The notes under the pieces were generated by a model that did not search any database, was not told the origin of the DNA, and saw nothing but the letters and a program-made list of their open reading frames with translations. A stretch of 64,000 nt of DNA from Orbilia blumenaviensis (taxonomy: Eukaryota; Ascomycota; Orbiliomycetes; Orbiliales; Orbiliaceae). The position numbers and the translations under genes were made by a program. The DNA lies in the NCBI GenBank assembly GCA_036872755.1, contig JAVHNS010000010.1:186001-250000 (forward strand), read 5' to 3'. Below, in pieces: positions 1-11,272 of this stretch; the first letter of the stretch is position 1; every line of letters starts with the position of its first letter.

Positions 1-462
1 AGTGGCTGGAAAGGGCCACGATAGCCACGCTGTCTACAGAGTGCCGTAGGGGTTTTGGGTAGTTTTGGGGACTGCTTCCGGATATTAAAAGATTTTAAAA
101 AGAAAGCAAGCCGTCCTAATTTCTTTTGAATCATTATTTATGTATACTGCTTTGAGTTCCCTTTTTCTATAACCGTCTTCAGACACCAGCCAAAACCCCG
201 TACGGTATATACAGAGCAGAAAAGAACTGGTCTACGACACAAGTTAAGAATATTAGCCATTATTATTAGTACTACTACTACCATTACGCGTCGCAGAATA
301 CAAAGAAGCCAATTATTGCACGGCCTCCTTCCAAATTGATGATTTGGACAAAGAGTCCAATCGACCCTTCCAAAACTGCAACAGAACCATTAGAGCGAGA
401 TTTATTCATCAGGGTCATCCGCCTCATCAAAATTCGCACGGAATATTTTACGATATCCCTGA
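1..462. other. Intergenic, downstream of PNS1
   Basis: No coding region is supported here. The stretch is AT-rich and contains only short overlapping reading frames without splice context. It should include the PNS1 3' untranslated region next to the stop codon at 463-465. Confidence 0.6.
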
Positions 463-2489
463 TTATACATGAATCGCTTCGGAAACATGTGGGTAGACTT
501 GAATCATTCGTGAGTACAGGTCTGGATGCTGCTGGATGAGGACCTGTGGGTCGACAGCCATAGCCATGAAGAGGGTAGTAGCACCTGCGAGAACCCATTA
601 GTCAAGCTAAAAATATATAACAGATCTATAGCTCCCAAGGTCAACTTACCAGACTTCAACGGGTTGAGGAAAGTGTTAGCAATCTGCAATCCTATCAGGA
701 AAGCGAAAGCCATGATAACAGCAGTGTATGTTCCACGAGAGTTATACGCGGGCTGTGCAGCGATTTCAAAGTCAGCCTTTGTGTCCTAGGCAATAGATTG
801 GGGGACTGATAGGTACTCACATCTGTAAATTCAAGGTATAGATAAGCCAGCAGAGCACACAGATAACCCACAAATACAGCGCCCATGGTCAAAACGGGAG
901 AAATGAGACAGTCCTGGATCAAGGCATCGATTCCACGATCCTTAATCATTCTCCAGGTAGCCTTGGCGGCAGGGAAATAAGCTGTACCGTACAGAGCGAT
1001 GTAGCTGTATGCGTACTCGTTTAAGAACTCCACGGCCCACTCAACGATAGCTAAGATGCAGGACGCAATGCAGAAGATAACATATTGGAAGATGTCCCCA
1101 GAGCTTGCGGCATCAGAACTAGCAAGCGAGGCAGCTTGTCGCAGAAGCTGGATTATGCTGACGATAAGCGAGCCAAAACAGATCGACCCAAACGAGTATG
1201 TCATTGCCCGGCGGAAAGCGCCCATCGTAGGGTGTGATGGTGGGGCATTTGCATGAGAACCGCCAGCGGAAAAATACCAACTCCCGTAGACCCCTGAAAC
1301 AGTAACGTGCATAACATTTTTAACGACCCTAGTAAAATATTATATTAACGTTGCATGCCAAATAATCCAGTCCACAAATATACTCACTCCGAAGTCCAGA
1401 AAGCAGCGAAGGTTACGAAAGCGATAAGCCCATAAACTTTGCCGTCGGAACAGCCGCCATTTCGACACTGAGTATTCGACGAATTTGGAGTCCAGCGAAC
1501 GAAGATTCCGACAAGTGTAACAGAAAACCAAGCTGAAAATGCGAGTGCGACAACTCCTCCGATGAATGATACGATGAAAACATGTCCATAACCCTTTGCA
1601 ATATCAATGACCGTTTGAAGCATCTAAATATTCGTTAGAAATGTTTTGCATAAACTTTGGAAGGACCGACCTACAAGCACCGAGAATGGGATTCGGCTCC
1701 GCCCTAAGTTCGACCTCCATCAGTATATGTTTCTCTTAGCCGATGTAAATCTAGCACTACTTACATGTCCAGAAGCAGAATGCATAGAATAGTGCGAATA
1801 TCAAGAACACTATCGCAGGGGCATAGTGTTTGCGATAGAAGTAGTAAGCTGCGGATCCGATACCAATGACGACACTAGACGTTCGCGTCCCGTTAATTTG
1901 ATTCATCAAATTTAACCTTTGGAAGGAAATTCTGTGGGCCCTTACTTGAGGATTGCACTCAAATAAATTACCTGTTTGGTTAACTTCCTGCACATGAGCA
2001 AGTACAGCAGCGACACGACGAATGCGACAGCGAGGACCAAGGCGAAAAGGATGACGGTATTTGTTGTTAACTAGATAATCATTGGATTAGCTTAAACGCT
2101 GGGCTAACTTCATACCTCATACATATCTGTAGAAAGTATTGGGTAAGTAAGTTTGCACACACCCCAAAACGTGCGTTCGAATCAGAGATTCCAGATCCAC
2201 TAGTCCTACTGCTCTTGCTGTATCCAAGTAGAGAGAGAACCGACACAGCGACAAATCCCAAGAAAGTCAGAAGCCATAGAACACCCGCCCAAAGATCGTT
2301 GTATTTCGGTTTCTCGATAGCAAATTGTTGTTCAAAAGTTTCGCCTGCCTTTGGAGGAAGAGGGCCATCATATTGCTGTGGAGGATAGCTGTGCTGCTGC
2401 GGTTGTTGCGGTTCCTGCAACTGGTAGTAGCCCTGCGACTCTCCATACTGCTGGGGAGGATAGCCTTGCTGCTGATTGTAGCCGGCCAT
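463..2489 (-). CDS. PNS1: PNS1, choline-transporter-like (CTL/SLC44) membrane protein
   Basis: This is a multi-pass plasma-membrane protein of the CTL/SLC44 family. The hand model has eight exons: complement(463-584, 650-785, 821-1328, 1388-1623, 1675-1703, 1765-1874, 1946-2070, 2163-2489), giving 530 aa, the usual size for fungal Pns1. The start at 2489 opens a Gln/Tyr/Pro-rich cytosolic tail with YPPQQY repeats, typical of the family. About ten hydrophobic segments follow. Family hallmarks are the blocks VSGVYGSWYF and IGLQIANTFLNPLKSG and the C-terminal block DPQVLIQQHPDLYSRM. Intron phases and neighbouring conserved blocks support each junction. The first intron uses a GTGTGT donor. Yeast Pns1 is not required for choline uptake, so the substrate is uncertain. 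The next gene upstream (AA5 oxidase) is on the same strand 1.5 kb away. Confidence 0.93.
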
Positions 2490-4036
2490 TTTTATTTACA
2501 GTTGAAGCTCGTACTTGAATATCAAGACGGCGGGGTTTGCCTCTGGATTTTAAACTGTCTGTCGGTTCGCTGGAGAATACCTACTGCAGTATAAACTCTC
2601 GCGTCGAGTTTGGTGGCAGAGGCTAGAGGTGAAGGTGTGAAGAAGGATCGAGACCACAACTACACCTAATATTGGATAGGCGGACAATTTCTGGCGCAGA
2701 AAATGAAGAAATAACGGCAATGCCTTCTGCAGAAATTCGAGATGATTGTAAGACTTGCACTTGCGCTTGGGATGGAAAAAGAATGAAGGGATTGCTGGAA
2801 AGCGTCCGCATACTAAATTAACCTTAGCGCCAGAAAACACTCTCTGAACCGGCCAGTATTGAGAGCTGCCCCTAATATTAGTCCCCTGGGCCATATCTTC
2901 ATCCAAAATAGCTAAACTCCGAGGCCTCTCAAACGCCCTAGATCTCTCTTTCCCCTTCTCGAACCCGGCCTTGACCTGGTGGGCTCTCGGAGCCAACCAG
3001 CGCATTCAATGGAAGCCGGAAGGTGCAGTGTTCAGCTGCTTTCGCACAAGTTATGCAAAACGCGCTAGCAAAAATGATGCATGCATACATGACGTCAACA
3101 CCTAGTTTGTCGACGGTTCCTCCAAACCCGACGCTTGTGGGTGGTTCGCAAGCAATTGCATTACGATCTCAGCAACTTTATTTTTTTGTAAAAAAACAAT
3201 AAATATTGCCTGCTGGTAGCTGGCATGCCGTCCAAAGCTGGGTGGGTAATTGGAAACTATCTGAGGCCACCGGTTACAGCTGGATACAGGACGACTACGG
3301 GCGCGGGGTTATGCATTTACATCTATCAGCCATGGACACCCATGACCGTGGCCAGTTAGTCGTGCCAGTATCTCCGGCCAAGCATATGGCCCATTAGGAC
3401 GTTGTCGCGGATGGCACATAGCTGCACTTCCGGCGAGAACAATTTATCCATGCATGTGTATGCATTGCATCGCAAGCCGAAGCCCTCGGTGGTTTCTCGT
3501 CTGATACTTACTACCTAAATAGTGCTTTTATCTACGTACGTAAGCGTTCATTCTTCACGCCCATTCGAAACCATGAGCATCCAGGCTGCCTGCCTTGGAA
3601 TTGGACTTCCATCGCTTGGCGAGATCCACCTTTCGGATGCCGGCACGGCTGACCAGTTGCCCGAATAAGATGTCACTCCAGTCTCTTACAACAGCACCAA
3701 CGCGACCTCGAGAGTTCGGGTTCTGGCTAGGACTGTATTGGTTAGAGTCTACACCTTCATCATCTGCTCATTCACATTCTGGTTGGAGTACGTAATCTGC
3801 GTCATCAAGCTATCAAGGGGCAGAGCCGGAACCATTTATTAGTCTTATTATAAAGGGAAAAAGAAGGGAAAAGCACAGAAACCAAGCCCCTAGATGCCTG
3901 GAAGAATAATAAGTAATTTCCACTTCTGGATGTTAATCCTCACGGAAGAAACGCAAAATCGGTCACTGAACCCTGACGAATTGCCCAACCGACGGGATAC
4001 CATCCAACTAATCACCACAGTTAGCAACTTTTTCTC
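2490..4036. other. Intergenic: PNS1 promoter side and AA5 oxidase 3' side
   Basis: No gene is supported in these 1.5 kb. A 151-codon frame on the minus strand at 2550-3005 has no recognisable domain and sits where the PNS1 promoter and leader should be. Short plus-strand frames (3206-3397, 3595-3795) look like chance. An A/T homopolymer patch lies at about 3180-3205. Confidence 0.5.
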
Positions 4037-6775
4037 TTAGGGCATCTCGCGGCTGTAGACACACGCGTATGCATGGACGGGATAATAACCTACTAAAACA
4101 TAGATAACCCAAGGCCCAGGCTGCACAGTATTTCTCGAGGGGATTGTAAAGCGAATATTTTGATGGACAGGCCCACCCCGAAAACCAGAATTATCCAAAA
4201 AGACCATCCGATGCCCCATGTGTAGGGAGTGGGTAACAAAGCCTCCGTGGTAAAGAGCGATTTTAATATCTCTAGGATCCCCAATGACGTCGAATTCTAG
4301 TGTATATGTTCCGCCAGCGGCCAGTGTCTTGGTGGAAAGTCGGACGTTTCTGGGGCGCCTATTGGCATTTTCACCAAGAAGATATGGTGGAACCCAGCGC
4401 TCAACTCTAAAATCGGTGGCGAAAGGGTGCTGACCATTTGGTTGGAGCATTGGTTGTTCAACGGGGTTCGACCCTGCTACGAGAACCGTTCCATCAAGCA
4501 GCAGCAGTGCGACCGAGTGATAAAGCCTTGGGATCGGACTTCCTGGGTACTCAGTGAAGCGCTGTCCTTGAGGGGAGCTAGGATCATATATGAGAGGAGT
4601 TAAAGTCGGATTATCTGCTAAATCGAAACCCTGTGATCCTCTATTGGCTGTAAGAAATCATGAATAATGTTAGAAGCTATTCCATTGCACCCTAATTTCC
4701 TGAGTACTGACCTCCGTTGATAAGTAAAACCCTACCATCTGCGAGTAGGAGACCATCAACCATGACACGGCCTTGTGGCATACTTTCGAGTGTCCATTGT
4801 GCTCCAGCATCATCAGCCACAATTCGGCCGCAAGTTGCATCTGTAGGGGACGTAATGTCCTGGTAAGCGCCACCTCCGCATACCAAAATCGTTGACTTGT
4901 ATCCATCAGAGCTGGAGAGCGGTAGTAGAACACTGGTTCCTGTGTTTGGATACGTTCTATACTCTCCGGGAAGGTCTGGTAGCTGACGCACGATCGTATT
5001 CTGGTTGACATTGAAAATTTGGGCGAACTTCGATACGAAGATAAAAATATTCCCATCTCTCAAGGTGTGGATAAACGGGTACATATAATATGGTTGCGCC
5101 TTTACGAGGATATCCATGGGGATGTTTCTCCCATTTGTAACACCCTGGGGGGAAAGAACTTCGTAGGTCGGGTTGTTATTGGCGGCGAGAGTTGGGTCAA
5201 GGCCATTTAGACTACCAGACGCCACGAAAACTCGACCATCTGGGAGGGTTTGGGCGGATGCATACCATCGTTTCGATGCAAGCTATTTGACATGCGACAG
5301 GGCTCGTCAGCGGCATGGTAAGACGCCTTATGGTTTTGACTCACCTTATTCCCCGGCTCGGCCCAGTCTTGCCCATCTAGCGATGTGGTACCAAAGCCTC
5401 TTTGGAGGTATCGTAGAGCATCAAACCCATCGGTAACCGTTGGGTCAATGAAATCGAGAGGTCCGTTCCCGCCAACATTTATGAGCCTCCCATCGGCGAG
5501 GAATGCCCCACCGGAACAGAATGCATTCGTTTTGTATGCGAGAGGAACCACTCGACCCTTAAGAATATCATCAGTGTGTGCTTATATTTTGTACTTTATG
5601 AGGTCGAGGCCTTACGGTGTTAGGATCGAACTCCGAGGAGTAAGCATATTGCCCGTTCCTTAGCCTAAGCTGGGAATAATTCTCAACCTTGTCCAAGAAC
5701 ACCACTTTGCCGTTGGGCATCAGAGCAGCGTGCATAGCGGGAACCCCAGCTTGCCCTATGACGTTAAAGAACGTCCCGAAGCCCCTACGAGCTGAAGCTG
5801 GCCCTGGAACAGGGGAAACAGGAGCCCCGATACATCCACCATTCTGGCAGCCAATGCCACAATGGTCGTCAGATGTGCCGCAAAAGCCATACATACTACA
5901 ACATCGGCGAGGGAGACCTTGTGGCCAATCTCCGCAAACAGCACCCTGCATCCTGTTTAGTTCTGGTTCCTTCAATAGCATACATAACGGACTGGGGATG
6001 AAAATTTAAACTTACATTATGTTGTGCTCCGCACTGGCCATTGTTTGTTATAGAGCCACCACCAGCGCCGCCCCCGGGAAGACGTGTGATTTTAGGCTCA
6101 CTTGCACTTGTAGCACGACCTGGCAGTGGGGGTGTTGGAGATCTACAGCCTGACTGGCAGCCCAATGCAGGTTCGCAGTGATCTTTAGTGATACCACAGA
6201 ACCCAGCAGCCGAGCAGCAGCCGCCATATGGCCATTTCCCACAGACTACGATGTTTCGTTAGTGCTTTATCAATTCAGAGACGATAGGAAAGCCCGGGAA
6301 TCCTACGAGTGTTGCCGAAAGCCCTGCCACAGCGGCCATCTTTGGTTTCGGATCCAGAAGCAGGTGGGACTAGCTTCGTGCAGCCTGATTGGCAGCCGTC
6401 TTTGCAATGCTATTGGTTTTGTTAGTGAGAAAATGGATTTGCATCAGGGTGGGGTTCAAGTGGGCATACAGCATTGGAGTTGCCACACCAGCCATATTTT
6501 GAACAACAAGTGCCTTTATAGACCTTGGACTTCGGATCACAAAGAAGGCCTCCGTTTTGAGCGCCGCATTTCCCATCGGGGCTGAATGCACGAGAAAATT
6601 TTGGGTGTGATTGATAGAGACAGATGCCGTCAGGCCCGCAGACCTGGCCTGATTGGCATTCTGTGAACCCGTGGAGGACGATGGAAGGATTACAGACGAT
6701 TTGGGGTTTAGGGAAAACGATGTTCCCGAGAGCGAAAGTTGAGAGGTACAAGGTAGAAAAGAGTGCCGACTTCAT
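4037..6775 (-). CDS. Secreted AA5_1 copper-radical oxidase (glyoxal oxidase-like) with three CBM18 modules
   Basis: Predicted extracellular oxidase of the galactose/glyoxal oxidase family, making H2O2 while oxidising an aldehyde or alcohol. The seven-exon model, complement(4037-4647, 4712-5282, 5345-5557, 5616-5945, 6016-6245, 6307-6409, 6470-6775), gives 787 aa. A signal peptide (about residues 1-17) is followed by three Cys-rich chitin-binding CBM18 modules (about 68-112, 138-180, 206-245) with motifs such as CCSKYGWCG and CCSMYGFCG, then the kelch-type catalytic domain and the C-terminal DUF1929-like domain. By motif match to galactose oxidase, the Cys of AFCSGG (about 337) and the Tyr of RWYASAQ (about 401) would form the Tyr-Cys cofactor. 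Tyr-His of RLYHS (about 627-628) and His of THSLHMG (about 724) would bind copper. All key residues are present, so it looks active. Chitin binding suggests action at fungal or insect cell surfaces (inference); the substrate is unknown. Confidence 0.92.
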
Positions 6776-7808
6776 TTTTTTAGTGAAGCCTTTCGTAGCG
6801 AGTATTGTGATTCTTGGACGATAGTTTGAGCGACTTGGTGTAACTGGTATGAGCCAAGCGGCGGAGAATGCCTAGCTGGGCAAGCGAGTACTTAAGTACT
6901 GATCAGAGTAGTGGTATGAAGGTGGTGATGGTTGGAAAAAGGGTAGGTCCGGGGTAGTGTTTTGTTGTATTTCCCGTCTGCTGCTAGTCCTGCAGTATGT
7001 TGAGTACCTCTTACTTAAGCAGGTAGCTACCAGGTAACTAGGTAGATACTTACCTAGTAAGGAGTGGGTACTGACAGACCGTACAGGTATCTAAGGCAAA
7101 GGGTTGGGTTGCCTACTGACGCAACCTAGGTAGTGCTCCATAGCTCTACCCTGGAATCTATAATCAATATAAGAGGCTGTGCGCGAGATACTGTAGCACC
7201 ATGTACCTAATGGCATGGACACGCGCTGCATTGTGATACCTGCTAGTATAATGTGGCTTCTCAAGATCTCTCTGAGCTCTTGCTGTATGCAGCTTCCCGC
7301 ACCAGGATACTACCTACCTACCTTTTCAAGTGCTCAATTCTTCGATTTTTGAGCGTTTGTACTGTTATACTACGGGACTACCGTTATAATACCTAGGTAC
7401 CTACTATACTACGAGACTAGCACCTACTTAAGTACATACCTCCTAAGTCTAAGTATACAAAATGCCAGGCTTTCCTGTGTCGGGGTGTCAACCGAACGTT
7501 CCTGGTAACAGGTATGTGTTGTTATATGTTGCATTTTGGAGCCCCTTCGTGCATAGTGGCGCGGTCACAACCTCACCAGCCATAGCTTAGTCCCGTGACC
7601 TCATCGACCAATTACACCGCCACAGATCTCCCGCATTCTTCCAAGCCAAAGAACATCAGCACTCATTCATCTTTGTTTCATCAACCGTCCCTGGCTTTAC
7701 ATCTTCGTGTTCTTTAGTTTTTTCCTCTCCTCTCCCTCCCAATATTTCCCTCGTACGGTAATACAAGCAGTATCAATTAAACCTCAGCCTTGTTACTCCA
7801 TTCTTGAC
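6776..7808. promoter_or_regulatory. Divergent promoter region (AA5 oxidase / RBM5-like gene)
   Basis: This 1 kb gap separates two divergent starts (6775 minus, 7809 plus). It is dense in degenerate CCTACCTAGGTA/ACTTAAGTACT motifs, especially at 6885-7110 and 7305-7450. A pyrimidine-rich block at about 7640-7770 precedes the plus-strand start, as is common in fungal leaders. No ORF is supported. Confidence 0.55.
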
Positions 7809-10367
7809 ATGTCGCACCCACGCCAAAGGCACTATGATTCTGGGCGCCTTCCATACGATGATGAGCGAGGGGACTATGACCGTGATCGCGCTCACGGCCA
7901 TAACTACGATCGAGAACGTGACCCAGCCGGATGGAGAGAAAGGCGGGATGGCTCTTATTCCCCTCGAGGCCGTGATCGTGTCTACCAGGAAGACGCTCCA
8001 AGGCACGAATCCCGCGACCGGCTTTCCCCTCCGTACAGAAGGCTCGATAGATCCCGCTCGCCTTACTACACATCCAACGATACTAGACCACGCCGGAATA
8101 GTTCACGCTCCCAGTCGCCAGATTCGCGACACTATCGACGGTCATCTCCATATGGTAGAGACTATGACAGACAAGGCCGGCGCCAGTACCACGATCGAGA
8201 CGCACCGGAACGCCACGATAACGAAAGAGGGCCTTACTACGGACAACCCTCGCGGGATATCATGCTGGAAGGAATAGGTGGAGATATGGCCGATCACGAC
8301 GTTGCTACCCTCTTACCCTTTGTTGTTTGAACGGCAGGAAGCGAGCAAAAAAGCACTTTTACGACCTGTCTCCCATGATGATTTTATCTAACTCCCTTTC
8401 CTCGCTTCCCCGTTCTGTCTACAGGGATCATATGCTGAGATCGCGGCCTGGGAAAAAATTACCGTGGTCGGTCATTTTTACAGATCCAAACCGAACTCGA
8501 AAGTCTTAACGTCGAAGGCTTAAATGCGGTGACCGTTATTAGAGAGCGCAAAACTGGTTTGTCGCAAACTGTTGGCAGGGGCAAATGTTTTTTGCCCTCT
8601 TTGGTCTCCCTTTCACCTGTATTGATTGAATGGCATCGTTCGAACAGGAATATCCCGAGGTTTTGCTTTCGCGCGATTCAGAGAATTGTCGGATTCCAAA
8701 CGCTTTTTGGAACGGTTCTTCCCATCAATGACAATCGGCGGTGTTCGTATCTCATTAGCATATGCCAAGGAGCGATCTGAAACGACCGTAACAGACGACT
8801 GGCACTGCAGCGTGGTCAGTAATACCTCTAATTTGACGCTAATACGGCTCTACTGACCACACCGTCCTTTAGTGTCTGCTATCAAACTTTCCCCGGCGTT
8901 CAGCCTGCTACCGATGTGGGACATCAAGAGTCGATTCAGAGGCAACGGGTCCTCTTTTAACATCCGCACTCAGTCATTTCTCCAATGACGGATCTAAGGA
9001 TACCGGCGAAACACCATCACAGTTCTTATTAATCAGAGATCTGGAGCCAAATGTAACTGAAGAGTTATTACTAAAAGGTGCCCAAAAACTATCAACGGAT
9101 GATTCTGCCATTAAACGTATACTTCTCGTCCGAGACAGGAGAACAAACGAATCGTGGAGATTTGGGTTTGCAGAATTCTCAAATGTTGATGAGGCGAAGA
9201 AGGCATTCGACAAATATACGACAATGGACGGTGGCTTCACGATTAAGAGTCGGCCGGTCACCGTCGGCTATATCCACCCCGGCGTTTTCGTCCCTATGAT
9301 TCAGCCAAAGCCAAGCAGCGAACGGTGGACCTTTGAACCCATGGGAGGTATGGGAGGTGGCGTCAAGCTGGCTTATTGGGACGAAGAAGGATATTGCAAA
9401 GTGCACCTAGCGGAGTGCGCGATGCAGGAATCTTCGGGCGGAACGCAGAATCAGGCCAAGGATGAATCGAAGACTCGAAAAAAAGCAGACAAGATGTCCT
9501 CAGATGCCGGAGTGGTAGAGAAATCAAAAAAGCGTAAGGCTGAAAATATATCCAGTAAGGAGCCAGCGAATGCACCAAAAAAGGTAAACCAATCCTTAAA
9601 GCAATGACAGGGTGAGAAACACATGCTAACACGTGGCTGTGCAGCTCCCAAGCCATCTTCAATTCTGGCAAGAGAGACATTCAGAGTTACATGGCACAAA
9701 CCCGGCCGAACCTAATATTACTCCCGCAGCAACAAAAACACCAGATGAAGATGAGCAAGATACACGGCCAGCGAAGTCATATGCAGACCCGACTAGATTA
9801 TGTTGTTACCTTTGTAGTCGACAATTCAAAACGGAAGCAGATGTCAACAAGCATGAGCGTGTTAGCGAGTTGCATTTCAAAAACTTGAAAGACGAAAAGT
9901 TACTTAAAATAGCTGAGGGTAAACTAAAGAAGAACGGCGTTGTGCGAGACAGAGAAGCAATTGACGACGATGGACAGGGATACCGAGATAGGGCGAAAGA
10001 GCGAAGAATAATACATTCGCAACCTGCAAATCCGGGTGCCGCAAGGGGCCAACAAAAGTCAAAGGAGGCTGCAGCTTCACGCGCTTCTCCAGAAAAAGAA
10101 ACAAAGCCACCTGTGAACCGCGGTGCTAGTCTTCTCTCGAAAATGGGATGGACCGAAGGACGCGGACTCGGCGCCCAGGAGACGGGTATTACAGCGCCAA
10201 TTGTTGCTGGGATGTATGTGGAAGGTGTCGGTTTGGGAGCAAGCGGCGGAAAGGTTGGCGATGTTGTCGACGGGGCACCAGAGGCCGGGAATTATCAGGG
10301 CTTCGTTGAGCGGACCAAGGAGAAAGCGCGAGGAAGATACGAGGAGTTGGATGCAAAGGAACGTTGA
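7809..10367 (+). CDS. RBM5/RBM6/RBM10-type RNA-binding splicing factor
   Basis: Nuclear RNA-binding protein with the domain order of RBM5/RBM10. Exons 7809-8300, 8484-8556, 8648-8814, 8873-9583 and 9645-10367 give 721 aa. The N-terminus (about 1-150) is Arg/Asp/Ser/Tyr-rich (RS/RD-like). RRM1 (about 155-240) contains RGFAFARF. A RanBP2-type zinc finger follows, DDWHCSVC then NFPRRSACYRCG, and its Cys pattern is rebuilt exactly across the 8815-8872 intron. RRM2 contains LLIRDLEPNVTEE and WRFGFAEF. Near the C-terminus are a C2H2 finger (CCYLCSRQF...H...H) and a G-patch (GWTEGRGLGAQ). The ATG at 7809 was chosen because the upstream in-frame extension begins at GTG and looks like leader. Intron 1 uses a weak GTTGCT donor, so that junction is the least certain. 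In animals this family controls 3' splice-site choice; the fungal role is inferred. Confidence 0.9.
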
Positions 10368-11272
10368 CCAATATGTTAAGTACCTTCACGCAATTGACGT
10401 ACTAGGGTGTCAATATAGCCAAGTCCTCAACCGATATTCTACCCTGGTATTTTGTCCATATATCCTCTGTGACCATGCTCCCGAGCCTATCAAACATGGG
10501 CTTTTGAAATTCAATTCCTTTCTGCTTATTAACCGTTGCCATTCGCCACCAATTTTGGGTGATGTCAGTACTCTGAAGAGCCTTGCAATGCCAAGAAGCA
10601 ACCTAATTTCATTGGACAAATCGCTATTACCTGGTCAGATTTTAGCACTAATCAGGGAAGCCATGCATTCCCGGCCTTCAGCCCCGCATCGGCTCGATCT
10701 GATGGCTCGATCATTGACAACAGCCTAGGGCCGCTCTCTTGCGTCTTGGCATGAACAATTACTGAACAATTACCAAAATGGTTCAAGACTTGTCAGCTTG
10801 ATGACATTCTAGATTATCCTGTCACCCTGTCTACAGCAGTTCTTCCAAATTGTGAGGGGGCAATAAATTAAAAGAGTTTAGTGCGGTCAGAATGGCGTCG
10901 AGCCAAGAACATGTAGAAAAGCTGGTGCCCAGCCTTCGAGATCTGATCAATCTCTTGACGCTCCTCGTTCAAGATCATGCTTTCTATATCAGACTTTGAA
11001 TTAATATATTTCTTTTTAACCCTTTCGATTTTTAACCCTTTTGTCTTTATTTCCATAGGTTTCGGATGCACCGACAAATAGTCATAGAGAGATTCAACAG
11101 CATATAACAACCGACGCCTGAGCACCAGATGTACTATTACTAGTGTCGCAAAAGAGCACGAACGACGTGGGTGAAGGTGTACTTATCTTCAGCTGCTAGG
11201 CAAAACATTTGGGACATAAAAGGGGGAGGCTCAAAGACGAGGCTAAGATCTTCCACAGACATTTAGAACGAC
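10368..11272. other. Intergenic: RBM5-like 3' side and kelch-gene promoter
   Basis: No gene is supported. A minus-strand frame at 10868-11125 (85 codons, GTG first codon) has charged, coiled-coil-like composition but no recognisable family or splice context. The end of the region is the promoter of the kelch gene. Confidence 0.5.
11216..11223 (+). promoter_or_regulatory. TATA-like box for the kelch gene
   Basis: ATAAAAGG lies 50-60 bp upstream of the first ATG (11273) and about 80 bp upstream of the second. Position and sequence fit a core TATA element, but no transcription start is known. Confidence 0.35.

Noticed and set aside
2550..3005. 151-codon minus-strand ORF upstream of PNS1
   Set aside because: No domain, unusual composition, and it occupies the expected PNS1 promoter and leader. 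Its end overlaps no splice-supported exon.
10868..11125. 85-codon Lys/Glu-rich minus-strand ORF
   Set aside because: Begins at GTG with no ATG-led extension, no domain and no splice context. Could be a decayed fragment, but nothing supports it.
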